A stretch of 64,000 nt of DNA from Ashinkailepas kermadecensis (Eukaryota; Arthropoda; Thecostraca; Neolepadidae): the NCBI GenBank assembly GCA_034440615.1, contig JAOTOM010004368.1:1-64000 (forward strand), given 5' to 3'. The notes under the pieces were generated by a model. It did no database searches. It was given only the letters and a program-made list of their open reading frames with translations, and was not told the DNA's origin. The translations under genes were made by a program, and so were the position numbers. Position 1 is the first letter of the stretch. Each line of letters starts with the position of its first letter. Below are positions 12,379 to 24,851 of the stretch, in pieces.

Positions 12379-14008
12379 CCGCATGGTTTTAGCTGGCAGG
12401 TCGGCAATTCCGGCGGACGGGCTGGGTGGACACGCAATTTGTTCTGATCTTGAGACGCGGTGACACCATCGCGGCCAGCATGGGATCGTGCTGTCACCGC
12501 GCGAACTGCCCACAACGCCGAACTGACCAGACGCCGCGTCAAAAACAAAACAAAACTGGTTCACTGGAAGCATAAGCACCACGGTCGAATTGAGGGGGCG
12601 GGATACTAGGCGGAATATGTCAGCACTTTTTTCTTCTCATATTGCCAGATTGCTCGACGTTGTCAAGGATTCAACGTTTTCACTCGCTACCCTTCACTCT
12701 ACGAAAAAACGAATTCCAGAACATTGCTACATGCTACCTGGAAGATTGTCATCGTGATGACATTCGTCAAGTTTGGATTGCAAGCTCGACAAGAAAGACT
12801 ACACACCGCTGTCAGTCTTATGGGCTATCCGCATCCACTCGTCTCGCCGTGTTACATACCCTATCCCAGTTACCTTTTTCGTTGCATCATTTCCTCATGT
12901 TTCATTCATTACATAATCCCCAAATGGCGAAAGCTTGTCGAAGAAGCCTTGAATATAGGTACCAAAACAAAACAAATCAACTGACAGCGGTTGCCAAATT
13001 GACCGAGAGGTAGCAAATGACCAAGGCATGACCTTTCACCTCAACACGACATTATATGTTGAGAGGAACAGCTTCAGACCGGGAAGCTCCACCAGCCCGG
13101 CCATGTTGCATGTAGGCAGGTAAGCAGAGGAGGTATGTAGTAGAATAACTGGTGGAACTTACATCCGGTGCTGTTACTGCGATCATCTTAAACTATCTTT
13201 CGATTCTACGAAACATCCTTGGCTCATTAAAAAACGTGCGCAATTCAATGCAAATGTAGTCATAGGCACATAGCGAACTTCAGGCCGCCTACTCCCCATC
13301 TGACTATGAACGTTTAGACACCCTTTAGCTGTATACTGTTGCGCCCTTCCCTTCCCGGGAGACGTTCCTTCCGTAGTGCCGGAAAGTTGCCATGAATTTC
13401 AGCTGCAGAACTAATGTCACAGTGGCATCATGGTTGCAAATTAGAGGCATATTTCTGGCGTCATTGTAATGGAGCCAGTGCTCAAATGAATCCGTCAAAT
13501 GGACAGGTGCTATATGACACGAAGCATAATGACTACGCTGGGAACGAAGTAGAACCTTTCATAGGTAGATATCTGGCTTGACACTCAGAAATTCTCGTTC
13601 CTAATAAGATCTATAAGAGTACAGTAGATCATACCACCCTTAGAACTGCCTGATCTTTCCGTCCGATAAATTTGGAAGTTCAATCAATGCATGGACACAT
13701 CTCCTCAGACTTGGGGCTCACAATGCATTTTGGATCCAGAATATCTGCGTACGTCGTAGGTCTCATGTTACATTAGTTCTAGTGAGAGTTTCTGCTACGC
13801 TTTGCGTTATCAACATATGCCTTGTCACCACTTAGCATCATACATGTGAAAGGGTCATGAGCTTCAGTGTGTGTATGTATCCAGTACGTCCTTCTGCATG
13901 GTGTTTCATTTCTTAATCCTCGCGATGCGCAGCATTTCTTTCCCCTCACAGTGTGGGAGGTGGGTCAATTCGCCCACCAACTCATCTGCTTTAGGTAAGA
14001 TAGAAGAA
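12378..14008. other. unassigned spacer
   Basis: No confident gene. An open frame at 12642-13013 (123 codons) has no recognised domain, and the other strand and frames are also partly open. Confidence 0.45.
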
Positions 14009-14440
14009 TGCGATCAACGGCATTATGTAGCGCCGTGGGGCTCTCGTCTGTTGGCGTGGGCGCATCAACGGTATTATGTAGCGCCGTGGGGCTCTCGTCT
14101 GTTGGCGTGGGCACGGCATTATGTAGCGCCGTGGGGCTCTCGTCTGTTGGCGTGGGCGCATCAACGGTATTATGTAGCGCCGTGGGGCTCTCGTCTGTTG
14201 GCGTGGGCGCATCAACGGCATTATGTGGCGTGGCTCGTCTGTTGGCGTGGGCACGGCATTATGTAGCGCCGTGGGGCTCTCGTCTGTTGGCGTGGGCGCA
14301 TCAACGGTATTATGTAGCGCCGTGGGGCTCTCGTCTGTTGGCGTGGGCACGGCATTATGTAGCGCCGTGGGGCTCTCGTCTGTTGGCGTGGGCACGGCAT
14401 TATGTAGTGCGGTGGGGCTCTCGTCTGTTGGCGTGGGCGC
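14009..14440. repeat. 42/51-bp minisatellite, about 9 copies
   Basis: Core unit GCATTATGTAGCGCCGTGGG followed by GCTCTCGTCTGTTGGCGTGGGC. Units are joined either directly by AC-G or through a 9-bp insert GCATCAACG, so two unit lengths are mixed. One copy near 14225 lacks about 13 bp. Confidence 0.93.
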
Positions 14441-16042
14441 GGGCAGCGCTTTGACGTCTGTTGGTTGGCCACTATTGGGGTGCGGCGGCTGGAGGTGGCC
14501 GAGTAAGGCGCCATATTAGCATCTCTGAGATTCCGATTAATTATCTAGTTATGCGTCGAGAAGTTGCTACCGATCATACGCATTTCGATGTGTAATATTT
14601 CTGTGAAATCTCCTGTCCGGTTCTGCATGGTTCTGTTTGATAAGCAGCTGCTTGCGCCCACCATTCGGAGATGTCCCGGGCGTGTTGTTCCCTGCGAGTG
14701 ACTCCACGCAGCCATCAACGGCGGCCGCTTTAAGCCGCGCCTGTGTTCACGTGATCGAGCGGTTGGCGATGCGTCAAAACCAGTGGTTCTTGAACGACAG
14801 ATCCTCGGTGCGTACTACGTATCAGTTCACTATGCTCACATGCTAAAACGGTCTAGTAAGATGTGTACGCTGTGGCGGCCCTAGTCGGTGTATTGACGCG
14901 ATTTATTAGTTACTGCTGATGTATCGAGTTCGTGGTTAAACCTCATGGTGTGTGCATCACGTTGGTGGTTCAACCCTTCCCTTTGGTGGATGCATAACAT
15001 TGGTAGTGCAATTGAAAGCTGAACTGGCTGATTTGTGCTTGAACTGTCTGGCTGGGGGGTAGTGCCGTCATGCGCTGTTGCTGAGCTGCGCGATGTGGTT
15101 GTGGAAATAATGGTGATTGATGTTTGGTCGGTTCTGGCGTTCTAGACTGAAGACTACTGAACTAGTCCTCTGTTATGGCTGCATGCGTTTTTCAGAAACC
15201 GCATCATTGTCGAATATAATGACAATGCGAGTTCCGGCTCCGTAAGAAGGCAGATTATGCCTTCACTACTGTAGGAAGAGACATGAGTGTACAGCACCAT
15301 CCTTAAGCGTCAGATTTACTTGGAACATTTTTGTTTACCTCAAAAGCTTGAAAGGTGGATTTGAGGAAATCCTGGATTGGCTATTCTGAAGGAAAAACTT
15401 TATTTCTTTGAAAAGCTTTCCACTTCAGCCTACCAGAGGTCGATGAAGTAATCCATGCCATCGTCAATGGGTTCCGTTTCCGTCAGGAATATACAGACCA
15501 GACCTCGACCTGATCGACGACTCTCCTTTTCCCCGGCCAACGTCTCATCTGCACCACTGTCGGTAGAAAGCACAGCTCTGCAAGATGGCGATTCCGACTC
15601 CGACGAAGGAAACGCACCAGGCCAGCCATCAGCATCGGCGCAGAAGACACGGCAGCGCTCGTTGGGGTTGGTGAACACTTAAGTAGTAGTATCAGCAAGG
15701 TGGTCCCACGCTCGTGGGAAAAAGAGGGCAGCGGAAGAGGAAGTCGGGCAATGAAGGAGGCAACTCTATTGTGGTGATGAATGTGAATTAGCGAGACCAA
15801 AATATATACGGGGAAGGGGTAAGTGAGCCGCCAAAAAAGGGTGATGCCAAGAAAGGACAACCACAGAAAGTGGTGTCTAATAAAAACAAAATAAGAAAGT
15901 GAAACGGAAGTGCTGCCCTCTGGGAGCAACGATGTTGTATGCGACTTGACCCGTATTTGTTGTTGTATGCGATATGTGCTACCAGCTGAGGAGTGGATTC
16001 AGTGTGACCAATGCACGGCACCAATGCTGGGCATGCGTGCCG
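14441..16042. other. unassigned spacer
   Basis: No convincing gene. The 15455-15929 interval has overlapping open frames on both strands without recognised domains. Confidence 0.45.
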
Positions 16043-16462
16043 TGCACCGATGCAGCCCAGATCAGCTCGGTACCGATGCAGCCCAGATCAACTCTATACT
16101 GATGTAGCCCAGATCATCTCTGCACCGAAGCAGCCCAGATCAGCTCTGCACAGATGCAGCCCAGATCAGCTCTGCAGCGATGCAGCCCAGATCAGCTCCG
16201 TACCGATGCAGCCCAAATCAGCTCTGCACCGAAGCAGCCCAGATCAGCTCTGCATCGATGCAGCCCAGATCAGCTCCGTACCGATGCAGCCCAGATCAGC
16301 TCTGCACCGAAGCAGCCCAGATCAGCTCTGCACCGAAGCAGCCCAGATCAGCTCTGCGCAGATGCAGCCCAGATCAGCTCTGCACACATGCAGCCCAAAT
16401 CAGCTCTGCACCGATGCAGCCCAGATCAGCTCTGCACCGATGCAGCCCACATCAGCTCCGCT
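16043..16462. repeat. 26-bp minisatellite, about 16 copies
   Basis: Unit GATGCAGCCCAGATCAGCTC plus TGCACC, with GAAGCAG and CCGTAC variants. All three plus frames stay open because 26 is not a multiple of 3; these frames are not genes. Confidence 0.95.
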
Positions 16463-16619
16463 CACGTGCGAGCTACTTCGCGAGTGAGTCGCGCTACGGC
16501 TCCATAACAGCGCGAGTGCTGGAGCCGACGTCACCTCCGCCGGCAGCCGTACACTTCCGATCGCTGCCGCCGCGACTGGTCTGCTCTCTCGCCTCCGTCT
16601 TCCGCTGTGGCGTTCCGTA

Positions 16620-17136
16620 GCCACCGCTGCCCACCGCCACCGTCCACCCGCCTCCGTCTCCTGCTGTCCGCCTCCGTCCGTCCGTCGGTACTGCCACCGC
16701 TGCCCACCGCCACCGTCCACCCGCCTCCGTCTCCTGCTGTCCGCCTCCGTCCGTCCGTCGGTACTGCCACCGCTGCCCACCGCACCGTCCACCCGCCTCC
16801 GCTCCTGCTGTCCGCTCCGTCCGTCCGTCGGTACTGCCACCGCTGCCCACCGCCACCGTCCACCCGCCTCCGTCTCCTGCTGTCCGCCTCCGTCCGTCCG
16901 TCGGCACTGCCACCGCTGCCCACCGCCACCGTCCACCCGCCTCCGTCTCCTGCTGTCCGCCTCCGTCCGTCCGTCGGTACTGCCACCGCTGCCCACCGCC
17001 ACCGTCCACCCGCCTCCGTCTCCTGCTGTCCGCCTCCGTCCGTCCGTCGGTACTGCCACCGCTGCCCACCGCCACCGTCCACCCGCCTCCGTCTCCTGCT
17101 GTCCGCCTCCGTCCGTCCGTCGGCACTGCCACCGCC
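16620..17136. repeat. 73-bp pyrimidine-rich minisatellite, about 7 copies
   Basis: Unit runs CACCGCTGCCCACCGCCACC, then GTCCACCCGCCTCCGTCTCC, then TGCTGTCCGCCTCCGTCCGT, then CCGTCGGTACTGC. The plus strand is strongly C/T-rich. One copy near 16780-16820 has small deletions. Glycine/arginine-rich minus-strand frames are repeat translations. Confidence 0.95.
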
Positions 17137-17180
17137 CGGTCGCGCTTTCTGTTTTCGCGCAATTTTGTTTTGTCCTTGTC

Positions 17181-17250
17181 CAACAATGGTCTTGTGTTCA
17201 ACAATGATCTTGTGTTCAACAATGACCTTGTGTTGAATAATGGTCTTATT
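17181..17250. repeat. 18-bp tandem repeat, about 3.7 copies
   Basis: Unit CAACAATGGTCTTGTGTT, with ATGATC and ATGACC variants and a decayed last copy. Confidence 0.85.
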
Positions 17251-17880
17251 CTCCACTTAATGTAGATAGCACGTTGCTTTTCATTCATTAGTATGCAGGT
17301 GGGTGCTAATTTTGTGCGTAAAAAAGTTCCATGTGCGTGGTTGCGACAGACGTGCTCCATTTACGTACAGTGCGCCCTGTTCCCAGTTTACTTTTTGAAG
17401 CATTTGAGGAATATTATGGTCATAAAAGAGTAACTCAGCCATAAAGAGAATTGAACAGAATGCTGATCCCATTGTCCTTAATAAAATACTCTGAAAAATA
17501 TAGGCGCCCTAGAGGTCCTTGTTCCTAGGTGTGCGTCATAGCAGCTTCTTACCCTAAGTACCGTGGCGCGAAACGAAAGCAAAATCAAGACGCGCAAGCG
17601 AGCTTTGCGCGGATTGTTGGAGTGGTTGCATCGTCATGTTTCTCTGCTGTTCAGTGTTTCATTCTACAATCGTACTAAGTGTTATTCACTCCAGTGTTCT
17701 CGTAATGAATTATCAACCAAGAGCATTGAGTGAATCTCACATGCAGTGTTCCACAACTGTGTGTCCCCTGACGTGTCAACGACAGCTCAACAACTCGTGT
17801 CCCCCAACTGCCTATCGTGACCGTTCTGGTTCAGATGGAAGGCAAGAACGTGTCGCACAGGAGTTTATTTCTGATAATTA
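17251..17880. other. unassigned spacer
   Basis: No gene recognised. Confidence 0.4.
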
Positions 17881-18035
17881 TCTGGGTGGGGTGGGGGGGG
17901 GAGGGGAGGGCAAAGTACATGAAGTCAATTGACACAAATTGATTGGAGGGGGGGGCACATTCCACAGGGCCTGATATTAAAAGTTGAAATGATTGGGGCA
18001 AAACCAACATTGAGGGGCACTTGCCCCCTGCGTAC
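17881..18035 (+). repeat. dispersed repeat D, copy 1
   Basis: G-rich stretch followed by a segment around GTTGAAATGATTGGGGCAAA, then CCAACATTGAGGGGCAC and TTGCCCCC. Homologous segments occur at 47941-48001 (plus) and 49691-49750 (minus), which marks an interspersed family. No coding capacity. Confidence 0.65.
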
Positions 18036-21000
18036 CCCTGTATAAATAAATAACCCTGACGTCTCGTAAGGATCAAGCTGAAACTATTTGAAGTTGGACA
18101 ACACCATCAATAGTAAGTTCATTCCATGCAAACTCTGCCGGTGGCGGATACAATTCAACACCCCACTCCCTCAGATTTTGCTTATACTTTGTCCAGGGCT
18201 ATCCTGGGTTCTAGACACGATTACGAGGCTCTTAGGTCTTCGTGCTCATTAGCTCGTCCTGCATGGCGATGTAAATTACGCCACACCACGAACTTGTGTT
18301 TTTAAGCTGCTATATCTCTGGAATGGTGAATGACTTGTGAGATCCTAAAACGGTTGCAGGGTGACAAAATACGGTACGTACCGTACCGACAAAATACGGT
18401 ACGGGAACATAAATGGGTCAGTAGTTTTTAAAAGGAATATCTTAAACCAACATATTGTTTAAAATGTCCATTTGTAAAACCATCCGTTCCTCCACTTTCT
18501 TTAAACATCGATTATCGAATTCTAGCCTCCATTTACCCTAGTGTTCTGTATAAAATAACTAGAGTGCGACCTCAATCCGACCAGTGCGCAAAACAATCCG
18601 GAAGTACGGCTGGGTGCGTGCGGCGCGGTGGCGGTTGGGAGGCAGCTTTGGGGCGGTCGGCCAGGCCACGTCGGAGAGACGGCTCGACGCCATCAACTTA
18701 GTTGCTTGCCATTCCGGGGAGGGTCATCAGTTCTCGAACGGTCTGCATTTAGCCTTTCACAATCAAACAGTGGACAATTAAGCGTACTTGATGCACTTTA
18801 GCTTGATGAAATCATTCTATACAATCTCGTACACTTTCTCTATCTGTTCATTTGTCAATTAGGGCAGTGTTCACCATCCTGCACGATGTGCTACCCGAGA
18901 TGTCGTAAACCGTACACTCGTCGGGTTTCTCGATCTGGACGGGTGGTAGCTCCTTGTACATTGCATTGCTCTGGCAGCAGACTATAAGTGTTTGGTGAAT
19001 GTGGAGGTCGATGCCCTTTTGTTTGGTGTACATTTTCTCGATTCCTGGGGCAAAGATCCACAAACAAACTTTGACCCAGAATCGAGCTATATTTCAGAAA
19101 GAAAGGTCGTCTCAATTATTGTGATGCTTCATATAAATCAAATTGTATTTCATATATTTTTCCTCTCCAAAATTTCGCTCCCAGTGATAGAAATGGCGAA
19201 ATAATACCAGTTGACCCAACCCAGCCTGTGCGCTGGTAGCAAGGATGAAACATTCCATACTTTTGGAGGAGCAGTTGACCACTCTTGCCTAAATGTTGTT
19301 TAATTTACCATGGAGTTATGATGTCGACTGTAAATATTGTGATGACACTGCATTTTGCGAACCTCCACACACGGTCGTTTTGGGAAAGTTCCATTGCTGG
19401 TTGGTGGGAACGTTTATCACAGTAACTTTGCGAGCAGATATACACCAATTACCAAAGAATACCTGTAGCAGATTTGCGATTATAGAACAAAGTGCAATGA
19501 ATACTCAAAGCGGTACAAATGTTTCGGGAAAGTATGTGACTGCAGCATTTTAATATATTATATAGTTGCAGAGGGACAGCTGCCGAACGATTCGCACCGG
19601 CTTAGATAATCAGAATGAAGTTAGAAAGAATGGCGAGTTAATCCTATCATGGTGCACCTTGTAAATGAACGTGATGTCGTGTTGCGACCTGCATGCCTTT
19701 AGTGTAATCAATTTGTCGCGAATGAGTGTCACTCGCAATTCGAGTCGAAATCTTCTTTATAAAGGCTTCTGATGTATTTGTTTTGGTATTTAACTGCGCA
19801 TCCGTCCGCGTCCGACGCATCCGTGAAATAGTGCACCTTTTTATGCTGCAGTTTCGGGATTTAGCACGCTGTATGATCTTTGCCTGAAAGGTGTGCAAAT
19901 GCGGAGTACATTCTTTTGAGTGCTGTCGCTAAAACACAGAAACTTTTGGCAGTAGCTGCTTGCCTTGAACCACAACAGAATAGTTCTTTGGAAATGCCCC
20001 ATAATTATCACCTTGTGGAGGCCCAAACGTCAGGCTCGCGAGTTAGCTGTTCTGGGCGTGACCTTGCTAGCGGCTGGCGCCTTGTCAGATTGGCAACGAC
20101 CCTAGTTACACCATCAATAAATTCATCAACGCTCTGACGCACAGAGACCATCGCGGTTCGGATCCCTGTGCTATCGCAAGTAACCAAAGCTCTGGAGATA
20201 GCGACAGATCGTCTCTCCGACGTGACTCGGGCGCCGCCGCTAAGCGCTGCCCGGCGGCCGCCTCGCCGCCCAAACCAGCCAGTATATTTGGATTTTAGAC
20301 GGATTTTACGACTTTGTAAACTATTTGGGCTGTATGGAAACGCGTGCTTACATGTTCCAGGTATTCAAGTGGAATGTACAGTTGTTTACTTATAGGGTGT
20401 AAGATAGAAACGCCAAAAATGTGGCGACGTAGCGTGGGAGGCCCATTCAAACAGCTCTTAATTCAAAGCCCGTAGAATACTTAAGCTTCCGAAATAGGGG
20501 GTGGGGTGAGGGGAGACCGTACCTTGGACCACTTGTCTACACCCGTGGACAACGGGCATGTAGCCCGATAAACTGCTGCAACACACGTTTAAAGTGGCAA
20601 TCGCGAATCACCCGCCAGCATGAGGTCTAATCATGTACTGGAATGCGAAGACCTTACGCTAAGTTGGGGTATCCGGGAAAATGCCACCCAAATGCTGGGC
20701 TATCCCAATTAGTTCTAGCCGCAACTGTTGGCAATGCGAACCACGTATGTGTGTTGAGGAAGCCCGGAAGGGCAATTCTCGATGCACACTGCGGTAGCTC
20801 CCATGCCAGGAATCAGGTGCAACTCTGTCCTTGATTAATATCCACATAAAACAGCACGGAAAGTGATGATTTCGGAGAGCCGATGCTTTGCCGCTACTGA
20901 TGCATTGGAGCTTTGAGTGGAAAGAAATCATTGATGAACATATCCCAGAAGGTCTGAAGGTAATGCATCACACCGAATGTAACATTGTTAGATATAACAT

Positions 21001-21134
21001 CTAACTATCACCGTGCCAAAGAAGTTTGCTTCCCGACATAAATAGAAATACCAAGTAGGGGCATGTAAGAACTTCGTTACACGAACATTTCAGACCGTTG
21101 ACGCAGCCCATTCTCCAATCACTCCAGAACAAAG
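18036..21134. other. 3.1-kb spacer, no gene recognised
   Basis: Contains a short duplicated palindromic motif GACAAAATACGGTACG at 18364-18404. Otherwise only short overlapping frames with no recognised domain. Confidence 0.5.
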
Positions 21135-21286
21135 CCAAAAGGTTAGGTTAGTATCCTTAAGTTTTATGCGATCCAACATCTAGACCTTAGGCGACCCGAC
21201 ATCCGTAAGCTTTAGGTTGCCCAACATCCACAGGTTGTCGGTGGTCAAACAACCATGGTCTTTAGGCGACCTAACCTCCATGGGCT
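21135..21286. repeat. degenerate ~30-bp array, left part
   Basis: Loose repeats of the type CGACCCGACATCCGTAAGCT and CGACCTAACCTCCATGGGCT. The same motif family resumes at 22303 after a TTAA element, so the array was interrupted by an insertion. Confidence 0.75.
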
Positions 21287-22302
21287 TTAACACTCGCACG
21301 TCCGGCGGTTCGCGCCAACTTCGCATGTCCGGGGGGGGGGCAGATGTCTGCCCCCCCTAAGATCTCCAGAACTATGCTAGGTAGCGACAAACGGAAAACG
21401 GTGTTGGATAGCTGGTGACAAGCTCTATCGAAAGTATTTCGGTCAGTTTCTCGCTCAGGTCAATATTTAGGTCACTGGGTCATCATATGTCAAATTCGAC
21501 CAGATCGGGTGGAACCCTCAGATATTGGCACATATCTCAGGACCTGTAACAGATAGAAACAAACTGCAAATGTTATTCGACAGCCCTTGAAATGTGCTAT
21601 CGACATACGCTGTGTAATTTAAGGTCAGGTCAACAGATGGGTCACCGAAACTATGACCTCAGGTCAAGGTCATGGGGTAGACTAGGGAGGTCATGTAATA
21701 TATCAATCGACACGTCTTGGCGATACAAGCACAATGATGGTAATTTCAGCCTTCTAGCTCAATGCAGTGCGATATAATGCGCAGAAATGTGCTAGTGATT
21801 CCAGGTGACCTCAGCTGACCTTGGTGAGGTCACTGAGCAAAAATGTCAGCGGTGACATTGAGAATAGCTTTGAACTACACGCCATAACCGTTGGAGGTCA
21901 TTCCGAGAGCAAATATGTAACCAGGAAACATTTGTATATTTTACCATAGGCCTATAATGGGGAAGCCATGGCCGCGACCTGACCTCAGGTGAATGCTACA
22001 AAAAACCGTGATATACATATTATAGTCCTTGACAAGATCATGACGTGATGTAAGTTTGAAATCAATCGCCCAATTATTGTGGGAATGATGCCACTTAGAG
22101 CTCCGAGGGATGTTGGTTCACTTCGCATGACCTGGTGACCTGACTTGAGATGACCCAGGGTCAAACATTTCTGAGGATATGCGGAAAAGACCAATGAGCA
22201 GCCATGCGAGGTTCGGCCTTGCTAACCCGATTAGTATGGCGGCAAAGTAGGAAAAACCGCAGGGGGGGCAGATATCTTCCCCCCCGGACGTGCGCGGGTT
22301 AA
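21287..22302. mobile_element. TTAA-flanked MITE, 1008 bp, rich in AGGTCA half-sites
   Basis: Body 21291-22298 between TTAA at 21287-21290 and 22299-22302. Left end CACTCGCACGTCCGG, about 30 bp of spacer, then TCGCATGTCCGGGGG and GCAGATGTCTGCCCCCCC. The right end, read inward, goes CCCGCGCACGTCCGGGGGG then AGATATCTGCCCCCCC without the spacer. The interior carries many AGGTCA or TGACCT sites (21458-21700, 21802-21840, 21975-21990, 22126-22165). No coding capacity. Unequal end spacing recalls piggyBac termini. Confidence 0.85.
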
Positions 22303-22560
22303 GCGATTCAACATCGGTAGGCTAGATTAGGCTCAATTACCATACGCTATACGCTAGGCTAGGTCGGGTTAACGCAGGTTTTTACTATCCATGTGTTGTA
22401 CTTGATCCAATATCGGTAGGTCTTACACGATCGAATATCCGCAGATTTCACACGATCGGACATCCGTATGTGCTTACGCGATTGAACATCCGTAAGTTTT
22501 GCGCGATCTAACACCCCTAGGTCTTACACGATCTAGCACCCTTAGGTTTCCGCCATGTAA
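22303..22560. repeat. degenerate ~30-bp array, right part
   Basis: Repeats of the type TTACACGATCGAATATCCGC and TTACGCGATTGAACATCCGT. It continues the array broken by the MITE at 21287-22302. Confidence 0.75.
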
Positions 22561-22749
22561 TTTGGACTATTTACATACCGGAGCACAGCCCTAAAGCCCT
22601 AATAACTAACATACCGGAGCATAGCAAGCCCATTTTCAATTATCGCCTCTATATTCTGAACAGTGTTCAAGACGCCTACATTTTGCTTGGCAACGTACCA
22701 CCAACATGGCAGTTTCAAAAATTAAGTATGGCTTTCCACGGAAGGAGAA

Positions 22750-22796
22750 AAGAGAGAGAGATAGAGATAGAGATAGAGAGAGAGAGAGAGAGATTT
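22750..22796. repeat. GA/GATA-like microsatellite
   Basis: Purine-rich run of AG dinucleotides interspersed with AGAGAT blocks. Confidence 0.93.
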
Positions 22797-22911
22797 TAAT
22801 AATATTTTCTTCGGTGTGAAAGAAGCATTAGTTCCGTACATACGTTGATTTTGACGATTTTACGTTCAGTAATAAGTTTGATGTGTGGGGTTAAATTCGA
22901 TGTGTGGTAGG

Positions 22912-23100
22912 TGTGGGCATAGGCGTAGGAACGTCTCAAAAAGTGGGTGGGCCAAAGTCAACAGCAGGAGCACACCCAAGAATTTCGCAAAGTATCATGG
23001 TTGAGCACTTTTTGATAGAAAACCCGATAATTTTAATGGTGAACACACAACTTTCACCGCTAAGTGGGAGGGAGCAGGCCCCCTAGGCACGCATATGGGT
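22912..23100 (+). repeat. dispersed repeat E, left-type end
   Basis: CATAGGCGTAGGAAC at 22918-22932 is the exact reverse complement of 31234-31248. It is followed by AAAAAGTGGGTGGGCCA, which resembles the AAAAGTGGGAGGGCCA segment near 31145. Further right, GTGGGAGGGAGCAGGCCCCC precedes CACGCATATGGG. Probably a fragment of an interspersed MITE-like family. Confidence 0.5.
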
Positions 23101-24140
23101 TACAGCAACATGTGGTACTGAACAAAAACTATCAATGCAGAAGAAGTACTTTCAAATTCACACTTCTCGCTCAACTTGGAACTCTTTTCACGACTAATAC
23201 ATTCTTTTGTAATAATAGGTTTATCTTCCTGGTGCAAGTGAAACCATTAGTACCTATTACTGTTCAAACAAAATCTCCTCAACTTCCGCTATGTGTGGGG
23301 GGCGGGGTGCAAGCTCATTACAGCCTCACTAATGGGCATGTGGTGTGCCCTAGTTTCCATGATATAATACTATTTGCATGCAACGGCCAAATGATTAGTG
23401 GTTAGGGTACCCGATAAGTAAAAGGATTGCACGACCCTCGGATCCTTGCCTCTCCACCAGCTCACGCTTTTTGGTGTAGTTGTCCTACATGCCGTTCAAC
23501 CCGTTGTAAATGTTCACCGATGTTGGTAAGGATACAAAAATATGCAAGAACGTGGCTTACTTGCTGGCCAATGGCAAAATAAGTCTCATGATTGATGCTG
23601 GAAGGGATGAGAAACAGGAAAGACGGGAGATCGCTGGTTGAAAATTATTTGATCCGGTGTGTGGCAGACGAAGATTGGCAGGATAACAGACTGGGGCAAA
23701 TCAAAACGCAATTAATACAAATACATTGTATGGTGTTCGTTCTCAGTGCCTAACTCCTCCAGGTGATCAGTCACATTAATCATCTCTGTAGCACACATCG
23801 TGCACCTTAGAATATCCACCAATTGAAACGAAATACTAGAACTACATCATGTGGCACCCGGCTGATACAGAATGCAAGCGCTTATTTTGGGGACCAACAA
23901 TTCAGTGCAAATTAGCTGACAGGTGACAACACATGACACCTTATAAAGTAATAACGTGTTCAGACTTACGAGCCACAAGAGCTCATCCCGAATTCAATAC
24001 GATGATTCGTTCTCTTCTTCCAACGTTTTCTGGTGGCTAAGAAATCCGGATAACCTCTGAGCTTTGATGCACCTCATCTCTTTGGTTAAATACGCTCCCA
24101 GATTAGCTTCCGAACTGAGTTAGGTGTTCTTTTGGACTTT
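23101..24140. other. unassigned spacer
   Basis: No gene recognised. A weak tRNA-like stretch at 23398-23460 was considered and rejected. Confidence 0.45.
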
Positions 24141-24851
24141 TCCGTTTTTCTTTGTCTACGGATGTGTTTTAGGACTCCAGCCAATTTTTGTTAGAGGCTC
24201 GGAACATTTTTCGACCCCGGCTTTTTTTAAAGAGTTTTGCTGCGTTTTTTTTGTGCACCGACGGTATTTTTTTTAGGCATCGCCGCGTTTTCGCAGATCC
24301 CGAAGTGTTTCTTTATTGCCCGGTCTTTTTGTTCCTTTTCTAGGACCATGTCGATTGTTGAGGGTCCCAGACTGTTTTTGAGACCCCCATGTGATCTCAA
24401 GGCCCTGGTGTGCTTTGAGGGTTGTTGCGTTTTGTTGTTTTAGCTCCCGGTGTGTTTATTTAGAGCTGCAACGCATGTTTTAGGGCCCTGCCGCTTTTTG
24501 CCGTACTCGGTACGCTTTGGAGGGCTCGGTGCATTTTCGTCCTCCAGTTGTGCTCTTAGGGTCCCGTTATGTTTATTTGGGGTTCCTCGCTCACATCTGT
24601 GGGACCCCAGCATGATATTGGGGGCTCTGGTATAGTTTATCGGAATCCTGTCGCGTCATCTCGAGCCCATGCGCGTGGTTCCGGGTGATCCAGCGACAGT
24701 TTTCTCGGCTCGACGCAATTTTTGGTGATTTCTTCTGAATCATGTAAAGTCCGAGCCACGGCCTGATTTTTCGGGGCTCCGGCGACATCTTTTTGTGTCC
24801 CGCCGCGATTTTTCGAGCTCCGTTACGTTTTTCGGTGCCGTATGCGATTTG
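24141..24851. repeat. degenerate GGGCCC/GCG minisatellite, block 1
   Basis: Loose units of roughly 27-30 bp that alternate a G/C-rich core (GGGNCCCNGCGCG type) with a T-run (ATTTTTGGG type). The same pattern continues at 25838-27260 and 29286-29715, separated only by two transposons. Confidence 0.75.

Noticed and set aside
16400..17360. Glycine/arginine-rich minus-strand frames
   Set aside because: Translations of the 73-bp pyrimidine-rich array in several frames at once.
20150..20175. B-box-like GGTTCGGATCC
   Set aside because: An isolated match without a partner A box at the right distance.
23398..23460. tRNA gene or tRNA-derived SINE head
   Set aside because: Contains a TGGTTAGGGTACC stretch and TCGGATCCTTGCC that loosely resemble A and B boxes, but no cloverleaf with matching stems could be drawn and no SINE body follows.
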